This document shows positions 7,526 through 16,376 of a stretch of DNA of 64,000 bases, in pieces. The stretch is from Sphingopyxis sp. TUF1. Its GTDB lineage: Bacteria; Pseudomonadota; Alphaproteobacteria; Sphingomonadales; Sphingomonadaceae. The stretch lies in assembly GCF_036687315.1 (NCBI RefSeq), contig NZ_CP144683.1:3356001-3420000 (forward strand), read 5' to 3'. A model generated the notes under the pieces. It did not search any database and had not been told where the DNA came from. It saw nothing but the letters and a program-made list of their open reading frames with translations. The number at the start of each line of letters is the position of its first letter. Position 1 is the first letter of the stretch. A program made the position numbers and the translations under genes.

Positions 7526-8395
7526 ATGGCAAGTGCCGGCCCCACCTCGAACAGCTTTATCTCGCAGCGGCTGAAGCTTCATTATGTCGACTGGGGCAAT
7601 CGCGAGGCGCCGCCGTTGCTGCTCGTCCATGGCGGGCGTGATCATTGCCGCAACTGGGACTGGGTCGCCGAGCGGCTGCGCGACCGATTCCACGTCATCG
7701 CCCCCGACCTGCGCGGCCATGGCGACAGTGCCTGGTCGCCCGACGGCAATTATGCGATCGACGGTTTTGTCTATGACCTTGCACAGCTGATCCACCAGCT
7801 CGACCGCGGCCCGGTGTCGATCGTCGCGCATTCGATGGGCGGCAATATCGCGCTTCGCTATACCGGCCTTTATCCCGATAGGGTGCAGAAGCTCGTTGCG
7901 ATCGAAGGGCTCGGCCCCTCCCCCAAGCTGCTCGCCGAGCGCGCGAAGACGCCTTATGCCGACCGGTTCCGCAAATGGATCGACGACAAGCGCCAGGCCG
8001 CCGGGCGCACGCCGCGCCGCTATGCGACGATCGAGGATGCGCTCGCGCGAATGATGGGCGAAAATGCCTATCTCACCGAAGCGCAGGCGCGCCACCTCAC
8101 CATCCATGGCGTCAGCCGCAATGAGGATGGGACGTGGAGCTGGAAATTCGACAATTATCTGAACGTCTGGCCGGCATTCGACATGCAGCAGGACGATATT
8201 GCGTCGCTGTGGGGCGCGATCACCTGCCCCACGCTGCTACTCTACGGCGCCGATAGTTGGGCCTCGAACCCCGAAAAGGACGGCCGCCTTCGCCATTTCA
8301 ACACGGCAAGAGTCATCGAGTTCGAAAATGCCGGTCACTGGCTACACCATGACCAGTTCGACCGGTTCATGTCCACGTTAGACGATTTCCTTTAA
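7526..8395 (+). CDS. Alpha/beta hydrolase
   Basis: 289 aa from ATG 7526, preceded by AAGGA. Oxyanion-hole stretch LLVHGGRDH, nucleophile elbow AHSMGG (Ser), acid in LYGADSW and catalytic His in NAGHWLHHD near the C-terminus. The fold and triad are clear but the substrate is not; such proteins range from esterases to epoxide and dehalogenase-like hydrolases. No signal peptide, so probably cytoplasmic. Confidence 0.88.
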   Translation: MASAGPTSNSFISQRLKLHYVDWGNREAPPLLLVHGGRDHCRNWDWVAERLRDRFHVIAPDLRGHGDSAWSPDGNYAIDGFVYDLAQLIHQLDRGPVSIVAHSMGGNIALRYTGLYPDRVQKLVAIEGLGPSPKLLAERAKTPYADRFRKWIDDKRQAAGRTPRRYATIEDALARMMGENAYLTEAQARHLTIHGVSRNEDGTWSWKFDNYLNVWPAFDMQQDDIASLWGAITCPTLLLYGADSWASNPEKDGRLRHFNTARVIEFENAGHWLHHDQFDRFMSTLDDFL

Positions 8396-8441
8396 GCTGC
8401 GCCCCGACGGCGCGTTCCGGCGCGCGATACGAGGCGGCACG

Positions 8442-9167
8442 ATGGCATATTCGGGTCAGGTTTCGCGGCCGCAAAAGCTGCTGTCGGGCGGCGGAGCGCT
8501 GGCCGCGGCGCTCGCGATAGGCGTCGGACTCGCCAGCGGGCTCGACCTCGATGTCGTGCGCCGTGCGGGCGAAACCATCACCGCAATCGCCCTGCCCGCT
8601 CCGCCCGCCGCGCGCGAAAACGCCTTCCCGGCACCGGCGCCGAGCGAGCGCACCGCGGGCAAGGCGTCGGCAGCGAACAAGCAGGCGAAGGCCGCCCCGA
8701 TCGCCGCACCGGCCCAAAAGCTCCCGCCGCTCACCCCGCCCGCCGCTGCGGCGCCGCAGCCCGGTGCCGGGAGCGACTCCTCCGCCGGGGCCACGCCCGA
8801 TCCCGGCCCCGGATCGGGCGCGGGCGGCCGCGGCGACGGAACGGGTGCCGGCGGAACCGGAACCGGAACGGGCGGCGGCACCAAGGCCGTGTGGCGCAGC
8901 GGGACGATCCATGACCGCGACTATCCGCGTGATGCCAGCCGCGAGCGCGTGGGTGGCGAGGTGGAGGTGCGCTTCACGATCGAGGCCGATGGCCGCGTGA
9001 CCGGCTGCCGCGTCACCAGGTCGAGCGGGAACGCTGCACTTGACCGGCGAACCTGCGAGCTCATCGAAGCGCGCTTCCGCTTCAAACCCGCGACCAATGC
9101 CGCAGGCGAAGCCATCGCGAGCCCCTATGGCTGGCGCCAGCGCTGGTGGCTGGAGCCGCGGCGCTAG
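8442..9167 (+). CDS. TonB-family energy transducer
   Basis: 241 aa. One hydrophobic segment at about residues 14-34, a long Pro/Ala then Gly/Thr-rich periplasmic linker (~50-148), and a C-terminal TonB domain (GEVEVRFTIEADGRVTGC, about 165-241). It would couple the proton-motive force to outer-membrane receptors. No exbB, exbD or TonB-dependent receptor is adjacent, so its partner is unknown. The C-terminal domain contains two cysteines in a small interval (GCRVT and RRTCEL), which could form a disulfide in the periplasm. Confidence 0.85.
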   Translation: MAYSGQVSRPQKLLSGGGALAAALAIGVGLASGLDLDVVRRAGETITAIALPAPPAARENAFPAPAPSERTAGKASAANKQAKAAPIAAPAQKLPPLTPPAAAAPQPGAGSDSSAGATPDPGPGSGAGGRGDGTGAGGTGTGTGGGTKAVWRSGTIHDRDYPRDASRERVGGEVEVRFTIEADGRVTGCRVTRSSGNAALDRRTCELIEARFRFKPATNAAGEAIASPYGWRQRWWLEPRR

Positions 9168-9225
9168 ATCCCGCCGAACATGATCGGCTCGGCGCGCGTC
9201 GGCTGCTACTGTCCGGGAGAAAAGG

Positions 9226-9318
9226 TGGCGGAGACGGAGGGATTCGAACCCTCGGTACCGGATTTACCAGTACGACGGTTTAGCAAACCGTTGGTTTCAG
9301 CCACTCACCCACGTCTCC
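9226..9318 (-). tRNA. tRNA-Ser(GCT)
   Basis: 93 nt with encoded CCA on the minus strand. Acceptor GGAGACG/CGTCTCC, anticodon loop TTGCTAA giving GCT, long variable arm typical of class II tRNAs, discriminator G. Confidence 0.96.
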
Positions 9319-9442
9319 GCATGGTCCGCCGCGCTAACGGCAGGTTTGGCCTAGGCGGGTCGCTATAGCCACGCGCTTCGTGGCCCGCAACGCCAAAGAT
9401 GGCCCATTTTTCGTGTTCGCATCGGCATTTCATCGGCAAATC

Positions 9443-9547
9443 GATTCGGTCCGGCGCAAAATCGACTCGGGTCATCGCCGGTTCATTGCCCGCCCGGCAA
9501 AGCGAGTCATGATTAATGCGGGTTTCGCCGCCATGGCGACATATAAT
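9443..9547 (+). promoter_or_regulatory. eipA upstream region: three GANTC sites and a TATAAT box
   Basis: GATTC (9443-9447), GACTC (9464-9468) and GAGTC (9504-9508) are potential CcrM methylation sites within 66 bp; about one per 300 bp is expected at this GC content. A perfect -10 box TATAAT lies at 9542-9547, 15 bp before the eipA start. GcrA, which reads GANTC methylation, is encoded at 18.7 kb. In Brucella, eipA is known to be under CtrA control, so cell-cycle control here is plausible but unproven. Confidence 0.45.
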
Positions 9548-9562
9548 CCTTGGGGGGTCCCT

Positions 9563-10327
9563 ATGTTTAAGACGTTCACCAGCCTGGCCTTGGCAACACT
9601 GGCGTCGATCGGTCTGGCGCTGACGCCGGTTCCGGCGGCGGCGCAGATGCGCGAGATCGACCCCAGCAGCATGGAGGTCGATTCCGACCTGGATAACCCC
9701 GCCCCACCGCCCGCAACGAGCGATCCTGTGCCGAGCGAATCCTATGACAGCGATCTTGCCACGGGGGATCAGCAGACGAGCGAAACGCCGGTCGATCCCG
9801 TCGCTCCTGCCAGCGATGCCTCCACCGTCGCCGCCGCGCCGGGATCAACCTACAAAAAAGACGATCTCATCGGAGCGGCCGAAGGGATCTTCGGCAAGGG
9901 CGCGCAAGGTCTGGCAGCGATGATCGAGGATATTTTGAAGGATCAGGGCGAGCCCAACGCCTATATCGTCGGGCGCGAAGCCGGCGGCGCGCTCGTGCTC
10001 GGCGTGCGTTATGGCTCGGGAACGCTGCATCACAAGATCGAGGGCGAACTGCCCGCCTATTGGACCGGCCCGTCGATCGGTTTCGACGCGGGGGCCAACG
10101 CGGCCAACACCTTCGTCCTCGTCTATAATCTTTTCGACAGCGAAGACCTCTACAAGCGCTATCCCGCGGGCGAAGGCGCGGCCTATCTGGTCGGTGGATT
10201 CAACGCCAGCTACCTGCGCCGCGGGGACGTCGTGCTGATCCCGATCCGCGTCGGCGTCGGCGCGCGCCTCGGCGCCAATGTCGGTTATATGAAATTCCGC
10301 AAGAAGCAGAACTGGGTGCCCTTTTGA
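9563..10327 (+). CDS. eipA: EipA-family periplasmic envelope integrity protein (DUF1134)
   Basis: 254 aa from ATG 9563 after a GGGGGG ribosome-binding site. A signal peptide (MFKTFTSLAL... cut after PAAAQ, residue ~27), an acidic/proline-rich low-complexity stretch to about residue 95, then the DUF1134 domain with the family motif YGSGTLHHKIEGE followed by YWTGPSIGFDAG. In Brucella and Caulobacter-type bacteria this periplasmic protein is needed for envelope integrity. The frame is open from 9380, but the signal peptide and RBS fix the later start. An intrinsic terminator follows at 10354. Confidence 0.9.
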   Translation: MFKTFTSLALATLASIGLALTPVPAAAQMREIDPSSMEVDSDLDNPAPPPATSDPVPSESYDSDLATGDQQTSETPVDPVAPASDASTVAAAPGSTYKKDDLIGAAEGIFGKGAQGLAAMIEDILKDQGEPNAYIVGREAGGALVLGVRYGSGTLHHKIEGELPAYWTGPSIGFDAGANAANTFVLVYNLFDSEDLYKRYPAGEGAAYLVGGFNASYLRRGDVVLIPIRVGVGARLGANVGYMKFRKKQNWVPF

Positions 10328-10353
10328 CGCTCACCCGTCTGCCCGGGGACAAG

Positions 10354-10380
10354 AACCCGCGCCTCGGCGCGGGTTTTTTT
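10354..10380 (+). terminator. Intrinsic terminator after eipA
   Basis: AACCCGCG (10354-10361) pairs with CGCGGGTT (10368-10375), followed by a run of T to 10380. Confidence 0.92.
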
Positions 10381-10399
10381 GGGGGAATGGCGGTTAACC

Positions 10400-10716
10400 A
10401 CCGAACCTAGCCGTCGCCCCCGCGAAGGCGGGGGCCGCTGTCGGTTTACACAGCGACGCAGGAAAAGGCCGATTGCGGCCCCCGCCTTCGCGGGGGCGAC
10501 GGTTTATTGAAACGTCCGCTCCCCACCCCAAAGCAGACATCAAAAAACGCTGTCCTACATGGTCAGGCTATGCCAGCCTTCGTTCCGGCTCTTTCAACAT
10601 GTGGACAAACCAACTGCTGCCCGCCTGCAGGCGCGCGCCGGAACCGCGCCCGGCGTTGTGCGCCGAGGCGGCTCAGCCGGGACAGCGTGCAAGGCTGACC
10701 TTTACTGACCTTTGAA
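10400..10716. repeat. Dispersed repeat, copy A (317 bp)
   Basis: This stretch matches the reverse complement of 31634-31953 over its whole length. It begins at ACCGAACCTAG, contains two facing GC-rich palindromes (CCCCCGCGAAGGCGGGGG type, near 10417 and 10480), the block TTTCAACATGTGGA, and ends with TGACCTTTACTGACCTTTGAA. The middle (about 10615-10670) is more diverged. Short open frames inside it are repeat sequence, not genes. It fills the gap between eipA and the GST gene; nothing else is visible there. Confidence 0.88.
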
Positions 10717-10784
10717 ACAGTTCCGCGACCTATGGTTCGATCGGATCGCTCGCCCAACCCGGCCCGTTCGCCAGCGAAAGCACC

Positions 10785-11660
10785 CTATTCGGCCGCCTCA
10801 AGCTTGTCCTGCGTGCGCAGCTCGAAATCCGATGCGTCGTGGCGTTCGCGCAGCTGGCTCGCCGGATCGCCGGTCAGGCGGTTGACCATCCGCCCGCGCT
10901 TCACCGCCGGGCGCGCCGCGAGCTGATCGGTCCAGCGCAGGACGTTCTTATAATCCTGCACCTGCAGGAACTCGCCTGCGTCATAGACCAGCCCCTTTAC
11001 GAGTGAGCCATACCAGGGCCAGATCGCCATGTCCGCGATCGTATAATCACCGCCCGCGATATATTCGCTCTCCGCGAGGCGCCGGTCGAGCACGTCGAGC
11101 TGGCGCTTCACTTCCATCGCATAGCGGTTGATCGGATATTCCTGCTTCGTCGGCGCATAGGCATAGAAATGGCCGAAGCCGCCGCCCAGGAAAGGCGCGC
11201 TGCCCATCTGCCACATCAGCCACGAAAGCGTTTCGGCGCGCTTCGCCGTGTCGGTGGGCAGGAAGGCGCCGAATTTCTCGGCCAGATGAATCAGGATGGC
11301 GCCCGATTCGAACACCCGGATCGCTTCGGCGCCGCTGCGGTCGACGAGCGCGGGGATCTTGCTGTTGGGATTGGCGCCGACAAAGCCGCTCGAAAACTGG
11401 TCGCCTTCACCGATGTTGATCAGCCACGCATCATATTCGGCGCCGCCGTGCCCGGCCGCCAGCAATTCCTCGAGCATCACCGTCACCTTCACGCCGTTGG
11501 GCGTACCGAGCGAATAGAGCTGGAGCGGATGCTTGCCGACGGGCAGTTCCTTGTCATGCGTCGGCCCCGCAACCGGGCGGTTGATATTGGCGAAGCGCCC
11601 GCCGCTGGCCTTGTCCCATGTCCAGATTTTCGGCGGCACATATTCGCTGGTGTCGGTCAT
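10785..11660 (-). CDS. yghU: YghU-type glutathione S-transferase / disulfide-bond oxidoreductase
   Basis: 291 aa. N-terminal thioredoxin-like GST domain after a ~45-residue extension (YVPPKIWTWD...), with the LYSLGTPNGVKVTVMLEELL segment and the glutathione-binding PNSKIPAL and ESGAILIHLA stretches, then an all-helical C-terminal domain. This is the Nu-class/YghU pattern, whose members reduce disulfides using two glutathiones. The extended C-terminal tail matches E. coli YghU. The start at 11660 has CAAGGAG just upstream, and a palindromic operator lies in its promoter. Confidence 0.9.
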   Translation of the reverse strand: MTDTSEYVPPKIWTWDKASGGRFANINRPVAGPTHDKELPVGKHPLQLYSLGTPNGVKVTVMLEELLAAGHGGAEYDAWLINIGEGDQFSSGFVGANPNSKIPALVDRSGAEAIRVFESGAILIHLAEKFGAFLPTDTAKRAETLSWLMWQMGSAPFLGGGFGHFYAYAPTKQEYPINRYAMEVKRQLDVLDRRLAESEYIAGGDYTIADMAIWPWYGSLVKGLVYDAGEFLQVQDYKNVLRWTDQLAARPAVKRGRMVNRLTGDPASQLRERHDASDFELRTQDKLEAAE

Positions 11661-11681
11661 CGCGCAGCTCCTTGACTGATT

Positions 11682-11710
11682 TTTATACCGATCGGTAACC
11701 TAAGTGCCCA
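11682..11710 (-). promoter_or_regulatory. Promoter of yghU with a TetR-type operator
   Basis: On the minus strand: TGGGCA (11710-11705), 17-bp spacer, TATAAA (11687-11682). The spacer ends in the perfect 12-bp palindrome TACCGATCGGTA (11686-11697), which overlaps the first bases of the -10 box. Palindromes of this kind bind TetR-family repressors. No TetR gene is in the window, so the regulator acts from elsewhere. Confidence 0.55.
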
Positions 11711-11736
11711 CGCGCCTACTGTCCACCCTTGGCCGA

Positions 11737-12915
11737 TCAAATAATATTTGCCGCGCGCAAAGCCGAAATCGCGTCGGCATCATAGCCAAGCTCAGCGAGT
11801 ATCGTGTCACTATGCTCGCCGAGCTGCGGTGCACGGCTCGCCGCTACCTTGTCGCTTGCCGACAGGCGGATCGGTGCGCGGATGACGGGCACTTCACCAG
11901 GCGCGCCAGGATAGGCGACGGGCTCGACGAGTCGCATCGCCGCGACCTGCGGATGGGCTAGCGCTTCGCTCGGACGAAGAACGGGCGCCGCAGGCACGCG
12001 CGCCGCGCCCAGTTCGGCGATGGCGTCATCGCTCGTGCGCTCGATGCACCAGCGCTGCATGATCGCGCTCAGATCCGCGCCATTGTCCCCACGCAATATG
12101 TCGCTGGCATAGCGCGGATCGCCGACGAGTTCGGGGTGCCCGACGAGCGCTGCCCAGCGGGCGAAGATCCCATTGCCGACGATTTGCGTGACGATCCAGC
12201 CGTCGCGCGTGCGGAACAGGTCGGTGGGCGCCGAGCTGAAGCTGCGGTTGCCAATCGGCTGGCGTTCGATGCCGTTCAGCGCATGATCGATGGTGAGCGC
12301 GTTCGAGAGCGCGAGCGCGGTGCCGAGCAGCGATCCCGATACGCATTGCCCCTTCCCCGTCGCCTCGCGCTCGCGCAGCGCCAGCATCACTCCAAAGGCG
12401 CAGTGGAGCGCGGTCGAGAAATCGACATAATTGACCTGCGCGCGATAGGGTTGATCCGCCGTGCCGGTCAGGTGGACCGTCCCCGACATCGCCTGCCCCA
12501 CCGCATCGAATCCCACGTGGCTCGCGAGCGGCCCTTCGCTGCCAAAAGCGGAGGCGGTCGCCAGGATGATTCGTGGATTGATCGCCGACAGGCTGTCATA
12601 ATCGAGGCCCAGCTTGACCAGCGCATCGTGCGGCAGGTTGGCAACGACGACATCGGCGGTTTCGATAAGACGGCGTACGATCTCGCGGCCCTCGGGACTG
12701 CCGGGCTTCAAGGTCAGGCAGCGTTTGGCGCGATTCATCTGCATGAACATCGCCCCCGATCCATCGTCGGCGACGGGCACCGTATAGCGGTCGTCATTTC
12801 CGCCCGGCGCCTCGATGCGGATAACATCGGCGCCATAATCGGCGAGCAACGCCGCGCAATAAGGTCCGGCGATATAGCGGCCGAAATCAAGCACCCTTAT
12901 TCCCGTCAGCGGCAC
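11737..12915 (-). CDS. CaiB/BaiF-family CoA-transferase
   Basis: 392 aa. Class III CoA-transferases move CoA between organic acids through an aspartyl-CoA thioester. The N-terminal signature GIRVLDFGRYIAGPYCA, the KPGSPEGREI stretch and DYDSLSAINPRII are typical. The likely catalytic Asp is D165 in NYVDFSTALH, judged by position (Asp169 in formyl-CoA transferase). Substrate cannot be read from the sequence; acyl-CoA metabolism fits the nearby fatty-acid genes only loosely. It shares the 400-bp-spaced strand with the GST but a 76-bp gap with its own promoter-like sequence separates them. Confidence 0.88.
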   Translation of the reverse strand: MPLTGIRVLDFGRYIAGPYCAALLADYGADVIRIEAPGGNDDRYTVPVADDGSGAMFMQMNRAKRCLTLKPGSPEGREIVRRLIETADVVVANLPHDALVKLGLDYDSLSAINPRIILATASAFGSEGPLASHVGFDAVGQAMSGTVHLTGTADQPYRAQVNYVDFSTALHCAFGVMLALREREATGKGQCVSGSLLGTALALSNALTIDHALNGIERQPIGNRSFSSAPTDLFRTRDGWIVTQIVGNGIFARWAALVGHPELVGDPRYASDILRGDNGADLSAIMQRWCIERTSDDAIAELGAARVPAAPVLRPSEALAHPQVAAMRLVEPVAYPGAPGEVPVIRAPIRLSASDKVAASRAPQLGEHSDTILAELGYDADAISALRAANII

Positions 12916-13058
12916 GCCATCCCCTTCCCTCTTCCGTTTCTGTCAACGGGGCTAGCAGCCGTCCGTCGAGCCTGCCAGCGCCTTCGTCGAAAGCGACGGC
13001 TTGCAACTTAGCGCACCGCTCATATGGTCGGCACATAATTTCAAACGGGGATAATATC

Positions 13059-16000
13059 ATGGCGCGCTTCGCTCTCGCCCTTGCGGCGACTTTGGCTTGT
13101 TCGACCTCGGTCTGGGCGCAAAGTGCACCCGCTCCGACCGCTGAGGCCAAAGATGCCAAGTGGGACGTCAACGCTCCGCCGGGCATGGCAACCCGCAAAG
13201 TCCCCATTGCGGTCGACGAAGGCAGCTGGATGAATGTCGATGTCGCCCCTGACGGGCGCACCATCGCCTTCGACCTGCTCGGCGACATCTACACGATGCC
13301 CATCGACGGCGGCACGCCGACGCGCATCGCCGAGGGGCTGGCCTATGAGCATCAGCCGCGTTTCTCGCCCGACGGCACGCGCATCGCGTTCGTTTCCGAC
13401 CGCGGCGGCGGTGACAATATCTGGATCATGAACCGCGACGGCAGCGACAAAAGGCAGGTGTCGAAAGAGGATTTCCGCCTGCTCAACCAGCCGAGCTGGA
13501 GTCCCGACGGGCAGTTTCTTGTCGCCAAGAAGCATTTTACCACGGGCCGCTCGCTCGGCACGGGCGAGGTGTGGATGTATCATGTGTCGGGCGGCGCGGG
13601 CGTGCCGCTGGTCAAGAAACCCAATGAGCGGCATCAGAAGGAGCTGGGCGAACCCATTTTCGCGCCCGACGGCAAGAGTGTCTATTATACGCGCAACGTC
13701 ACGCCCGGCCCGATCTTCGAATATGCGCAGGACAGCAACACCGACCTCTTTCATATCGAACGCTACAGCCTCGAAGACGGGACGGTCAGCACCGCGGCGT
13801 CTGGCAATGGCGGCGCCGTGCGCCCCACTCCTTCACCCGACGGCAAGCGCCTCGCCTTCGTGCGGCGCGAAGGCGCACTGTCCAAGCTCTATGTGAAGGA
13901 TCTTGCGTCGGGCGCCGAAACCAAGCTTTACGACGCGCTCGACCAGGATGTGCAGGAAACGTGGGCGGTGACCGGCGTCTATCCGAACATGGCGTGGACC
14001 CCCGATAGCCGCGACATTCTGTTCTGGGCGGGCGGTAAGCTGCGCCGCGTCGACGCGAGCGGAGGCGAAGCGCGCATCATCCCGTTCCGCATCAACGACG
14101 ACCGTGTGATCGTCGATGCGATTCATCCGGCAGTCGAGGTCGCCCCCGACAGCTTCACGACAAAAATGCCGCGCTGGGCCGAAGTGTCGCCCGACGGGCG
14201 CAGCGTCGTCTTCGAAACACTCGGCAAGCTTTGGGTCAAGCCCGCGGCCGGCGGCATCCCGCGGCGGCTGACCGCTGCGAAAGACGCGGCGATGGAGTTG
14301 TGGCCAAGCTGGTCGCGCGACGGCAAATCGATCGTCTTCGTGCGCTGGACCGACGCGGGTCTCGGCGAAATCCATGTGACGGGCGCCGCCGGCGGAAGCT
14401 CGCGTAAGGTAACGGCAACGCCCGGCCACTATGCTGAACCCCGCTTTTCGCCCGACGGCAAGACGATCGCTTTCGAACGGCGCGGCGGCGGCGGGCTGGT
14501 TTCGGCGCGCTGGGGCGAAGACCCCGGCGTCTATCGCATCGCGGCAACCGGCGGTGCGATCGAACGGATCAGCCGTGATGGCGCCAAGCCGCAGTTCGGC
14601 GCGGCAAACGATCGCGTTTTCATGGTCACTTCCGCCGATGGCAAGAGCCAGCTCGTCAGCACCAACCTGAACGGCGAGGACAAGCGCGTCCACGCAAGCG
14701 GTGAGCTGGTCAACGACTATGAAATCGCGCCCGACGGCCGCACCCTCGCCTTCCGGCAGAATTACGATGCCTATGTCACGCCGCTGATGCCCGGCGGGCA
14801 GGACGTGTCGCTCGGCACCAAGAGCGGCGCGCTGCCCGTGACTCGCGTGTCGGGTAGCGGCGCTGATTATATCCACTGGTCGAACGGCGGCCGCCGCCTG
14901 CACTGGAGCCGCGGCGCGACGCTGTTCAGCGCCGATCTCGCGAACCTCTTCGCCAATGCTCCCGCCGACGACAAGGCGCCCAAATTCACGCCGCCCACCG
15001 ATGGCGTATCGCTGGCGATGACGCAGACGGCCGCGAAGCCCAAGGGCGCGGTGCTCATCACCGGCGCAAAGATCGTCACGATGGCCGACAAGGATGGCGG
15101 GGTGATCGACAATGGTGCGATCCTGATCGAGAACGACCGCATCGCTGCGGTCGGTCCCGCGGGCGCGATCACCGTCCCCGCGGGCACAACGACCGTCGAC
15201 GCCACCGGCAAGACGATCGTACCCGGCTTCGTCGACGCCCACGCGCACGGCCCGCACGGCACCGACGAACTGGTTCCGCAGCAGAACTGGTCTGAAATCA
15301 CCAATCTGGCGATGGGCACGACGACGAGCCATAACCCCTCGTCGCGCGCGTCGGAAATCTTTGTTTCGTCCGAAATGCAGCGCGCAGGGCTCATTCTCGC
15401 GCCGCGCATCTTCTCGACCGGCGAGGTCATCTATGGAGCGAAGTCCGCCAGCGGCTATGCCGAAATCAATGGCTATGAGGACGCGCTTGCCCATGTCCGG
15501 CGGCTGAAGGCGCAGGGCGCGAACAGCGTCAAAAATTACAACCAGCCGCGGCGCGACCAGCGGCAGATGGTCGTCAAGGCCGCACAGGCCGAGGGACTGT
15601 CCGTCGCACCCGAGGGCGGCTCACTCTTCACGATGGATGTCTCGCTCATCCAGGACGGCAATTCGACCGTCGAGCATAATATCCCGCTGCATGTTTTCTA
15701 CCGCGACCTTGTCCAACTGTGGGGCCAGACCAAGGTCGATTACACCCCCACGCTCGTCGTCGCCTATGGCGGCCCCGCGGGCGATCCATATTGGCGCGCG
15801 CATACGAATGTGTGGGAACATCCCATCGTGACGAAGCATATCCCGCCAGCCGAGCTTGCCGCGAACAACAAGCGCCGCGTGATCGCGCCGGAAAGCGACT
15901 ATATCGATGACGACGCCGCGCGCCAGGCCGACAAGATTGCCGCTGCAGGACGCATGGTTTCAATCGGCGCGCATGGCCAACAGGCGGGCCTGGGCGCGCA

Positions 16001-16295
16001 CTGGGAAATATGGTCGTTCGTGCGCGGCGGGTGGAGCAATATCGACGCGCTGCGCGCCGCGACGATCATGCCCGCGACCTCGCTGGGCTATGCCAAGGAT
16101 GTAGGCTCGCTCGAGGCCGGCAAACTCGCCGACCTGCTCATCCTCGACGCCGACCCCACGGAAAACATCCGCAATACGGATAAGATCCACCGCGTTGTGC
16201 TCGGCGGGCGGATGTTTGACCCGATAACAATGAACGAGGTGGAAACCGGGACCCGCAAGCGCGAACCTTATTGGTGGGAAACCGACAAGCCCTGA
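13059..16295 (+). CDS. Secreted WD40-like (PD40) beta-propeller fused to an amidohydrolase
   Basis: 1078 aa. Signal peptide cut after SVWAQ (~residue 21). Residues ~40-640 hold repeated PD40/TolB-like blades, seen as recurrent SPDGTRIAF, SPDGQFLVA, SPDGKRLAF and SPDGKTIAFERRG motifs. Residues ~665-1078 are an imidazolonepropionase-like amidohydrolase with the metal-binding pair H728-A-H730 in GFVDAHAHGPHG, and later HNIPLH and IGAHGQ histidines. A periplasmic or outer-membrane metallo-hydrolase or peptidase, as in Tricorn-like propeller-gated enzymes, is suggested by domain order; the substrate is unknown. The gene has its own 143-bp upstream gap. Confidence 0.9.
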   Translation: MARFALALAATLACSTSVWAQSAPAPTAEAKDAKWDVNAPPGMATRKVPIAVDEGSWMNVDVAPDGRTIAFDLLGDIYTMPIDGGTPTRIAEGLAYEHQPRFSPDGTRIAFVSDRGGGDNIWIMNRDGSDKRQVSKEDFRLLNQPSWSPDGQFLVAKKHFTTGRSLGTGEVWMYHVSGGAGVPLVKKPNERHQKELGEPIFAPDGKSVYYTRNVTPGPIFEYAQDSNTDLFHIERYSLEDGTVSTAASGNGGAVRPTPSPDGKRLAFVRREGALSKLYVKDLASGAETKLYDALDQDVQETWAVTGVYPNMAWTPDSRDILFWAGGKLRRVDASGGEARIIPFRINDDRVIVDAIHPAVEVAPDSFTTKMPRWAEVSPDGRSVVFETLGKLWVKPAAGGIPRRLTAAKDAAMELWPSWSRDGKSIVFVRWTDAGLGEIHVTGAAGGSSRKVTATPGHYAEPRFSPDGKTIAFERRGGGGLVSARWGEDPGVYRIAATGGAIERISRDGAKPQFGAANDRVFMVTSADGKSQLVSTNLNGEDKRVHASGELVNDYEIAPDGRTLAFRQNYDAYVTPLMPGGQDVSLGTKSGALPVTRVSGSGADYIHWSNGGRRLHWSRGATLFSADLANLFANAPADDKAPKFTPPTDGVSLAMTQTAAKPKGAVLITGAKIVTMADKDGGVIDNGAILIENDRIAAVGPAGAITVPAGTTTVDATGKTIVPGFVDAHAHGPHGTDELVPQQNWSEITNLAMGTTTSHNPSSRASEIFVSSEMQRAGLILAPRIFSTGEVIYGAKSASGYAEINGYEDALAHVRRLKAQGANSVKNYNQPRRDQRQMVVKAAQAEGLSVAPEGGSLFTMDVSLIQDGNSTVEHNIPLHVFYRDLVQLWGQTKVDYTPTLVVAYGGPAGDPYWRAHTNVWEHPIVTKHIPPAELAANNKRRVIAPESDYIDDDAARQADKIAAAGRMVSIGAHGQQAGLGAHWEIWSFVRGGWSNIDALRAATIMPATSLGYAKDVGSLEAGKLADLLILDADPTENIRNTDKIHRVVLGGRMFDPITMNEVETGTRKREPYWWETDKP

Positions 16296-16376
16296 CCCGG
16301 CGTCGGTCCGTCCTTTTTTGTAACCAGAGGGTTGCAACAGGGACGGACCGCCGCTAGGGGCGTCTCCTCTCAGCGA

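Noticed and set aside
9226..9318. tRNA genes as phage integration sites
   Set aside because: No integrase and no direct repeats of tRNA 3' ends near any of the five tRNAs.
10400..10510. CRISPR-like alternation of GC-rich palindromes
   Set aside because: Only two facing units, no even spacing, no cas genes; it is a palindromic repeat.
10473..10715. Small protein from the repeat copy A
   Set aside because: The frame is made of repeat sequence, and the equivalent frame in copy B differs in length and sequence.
13833..15494. Open frame of 553 codons on the minus strand
   Set aside because: It is antisense to the beta-propeller/amidohydrolase gene and its translation is Arg/Ala/Gly-rich without any family motif; long antisense frames are expected at this GC content.
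16305..16349. GGTCCGTCC/GGACGGACC inverted repeat as terminator after the amidohydrolase gene
   Set aside because: The 9-bp arms are separated by 27 nt and the T-run lies in the loop, so it does not fit an intrinsic terminator.
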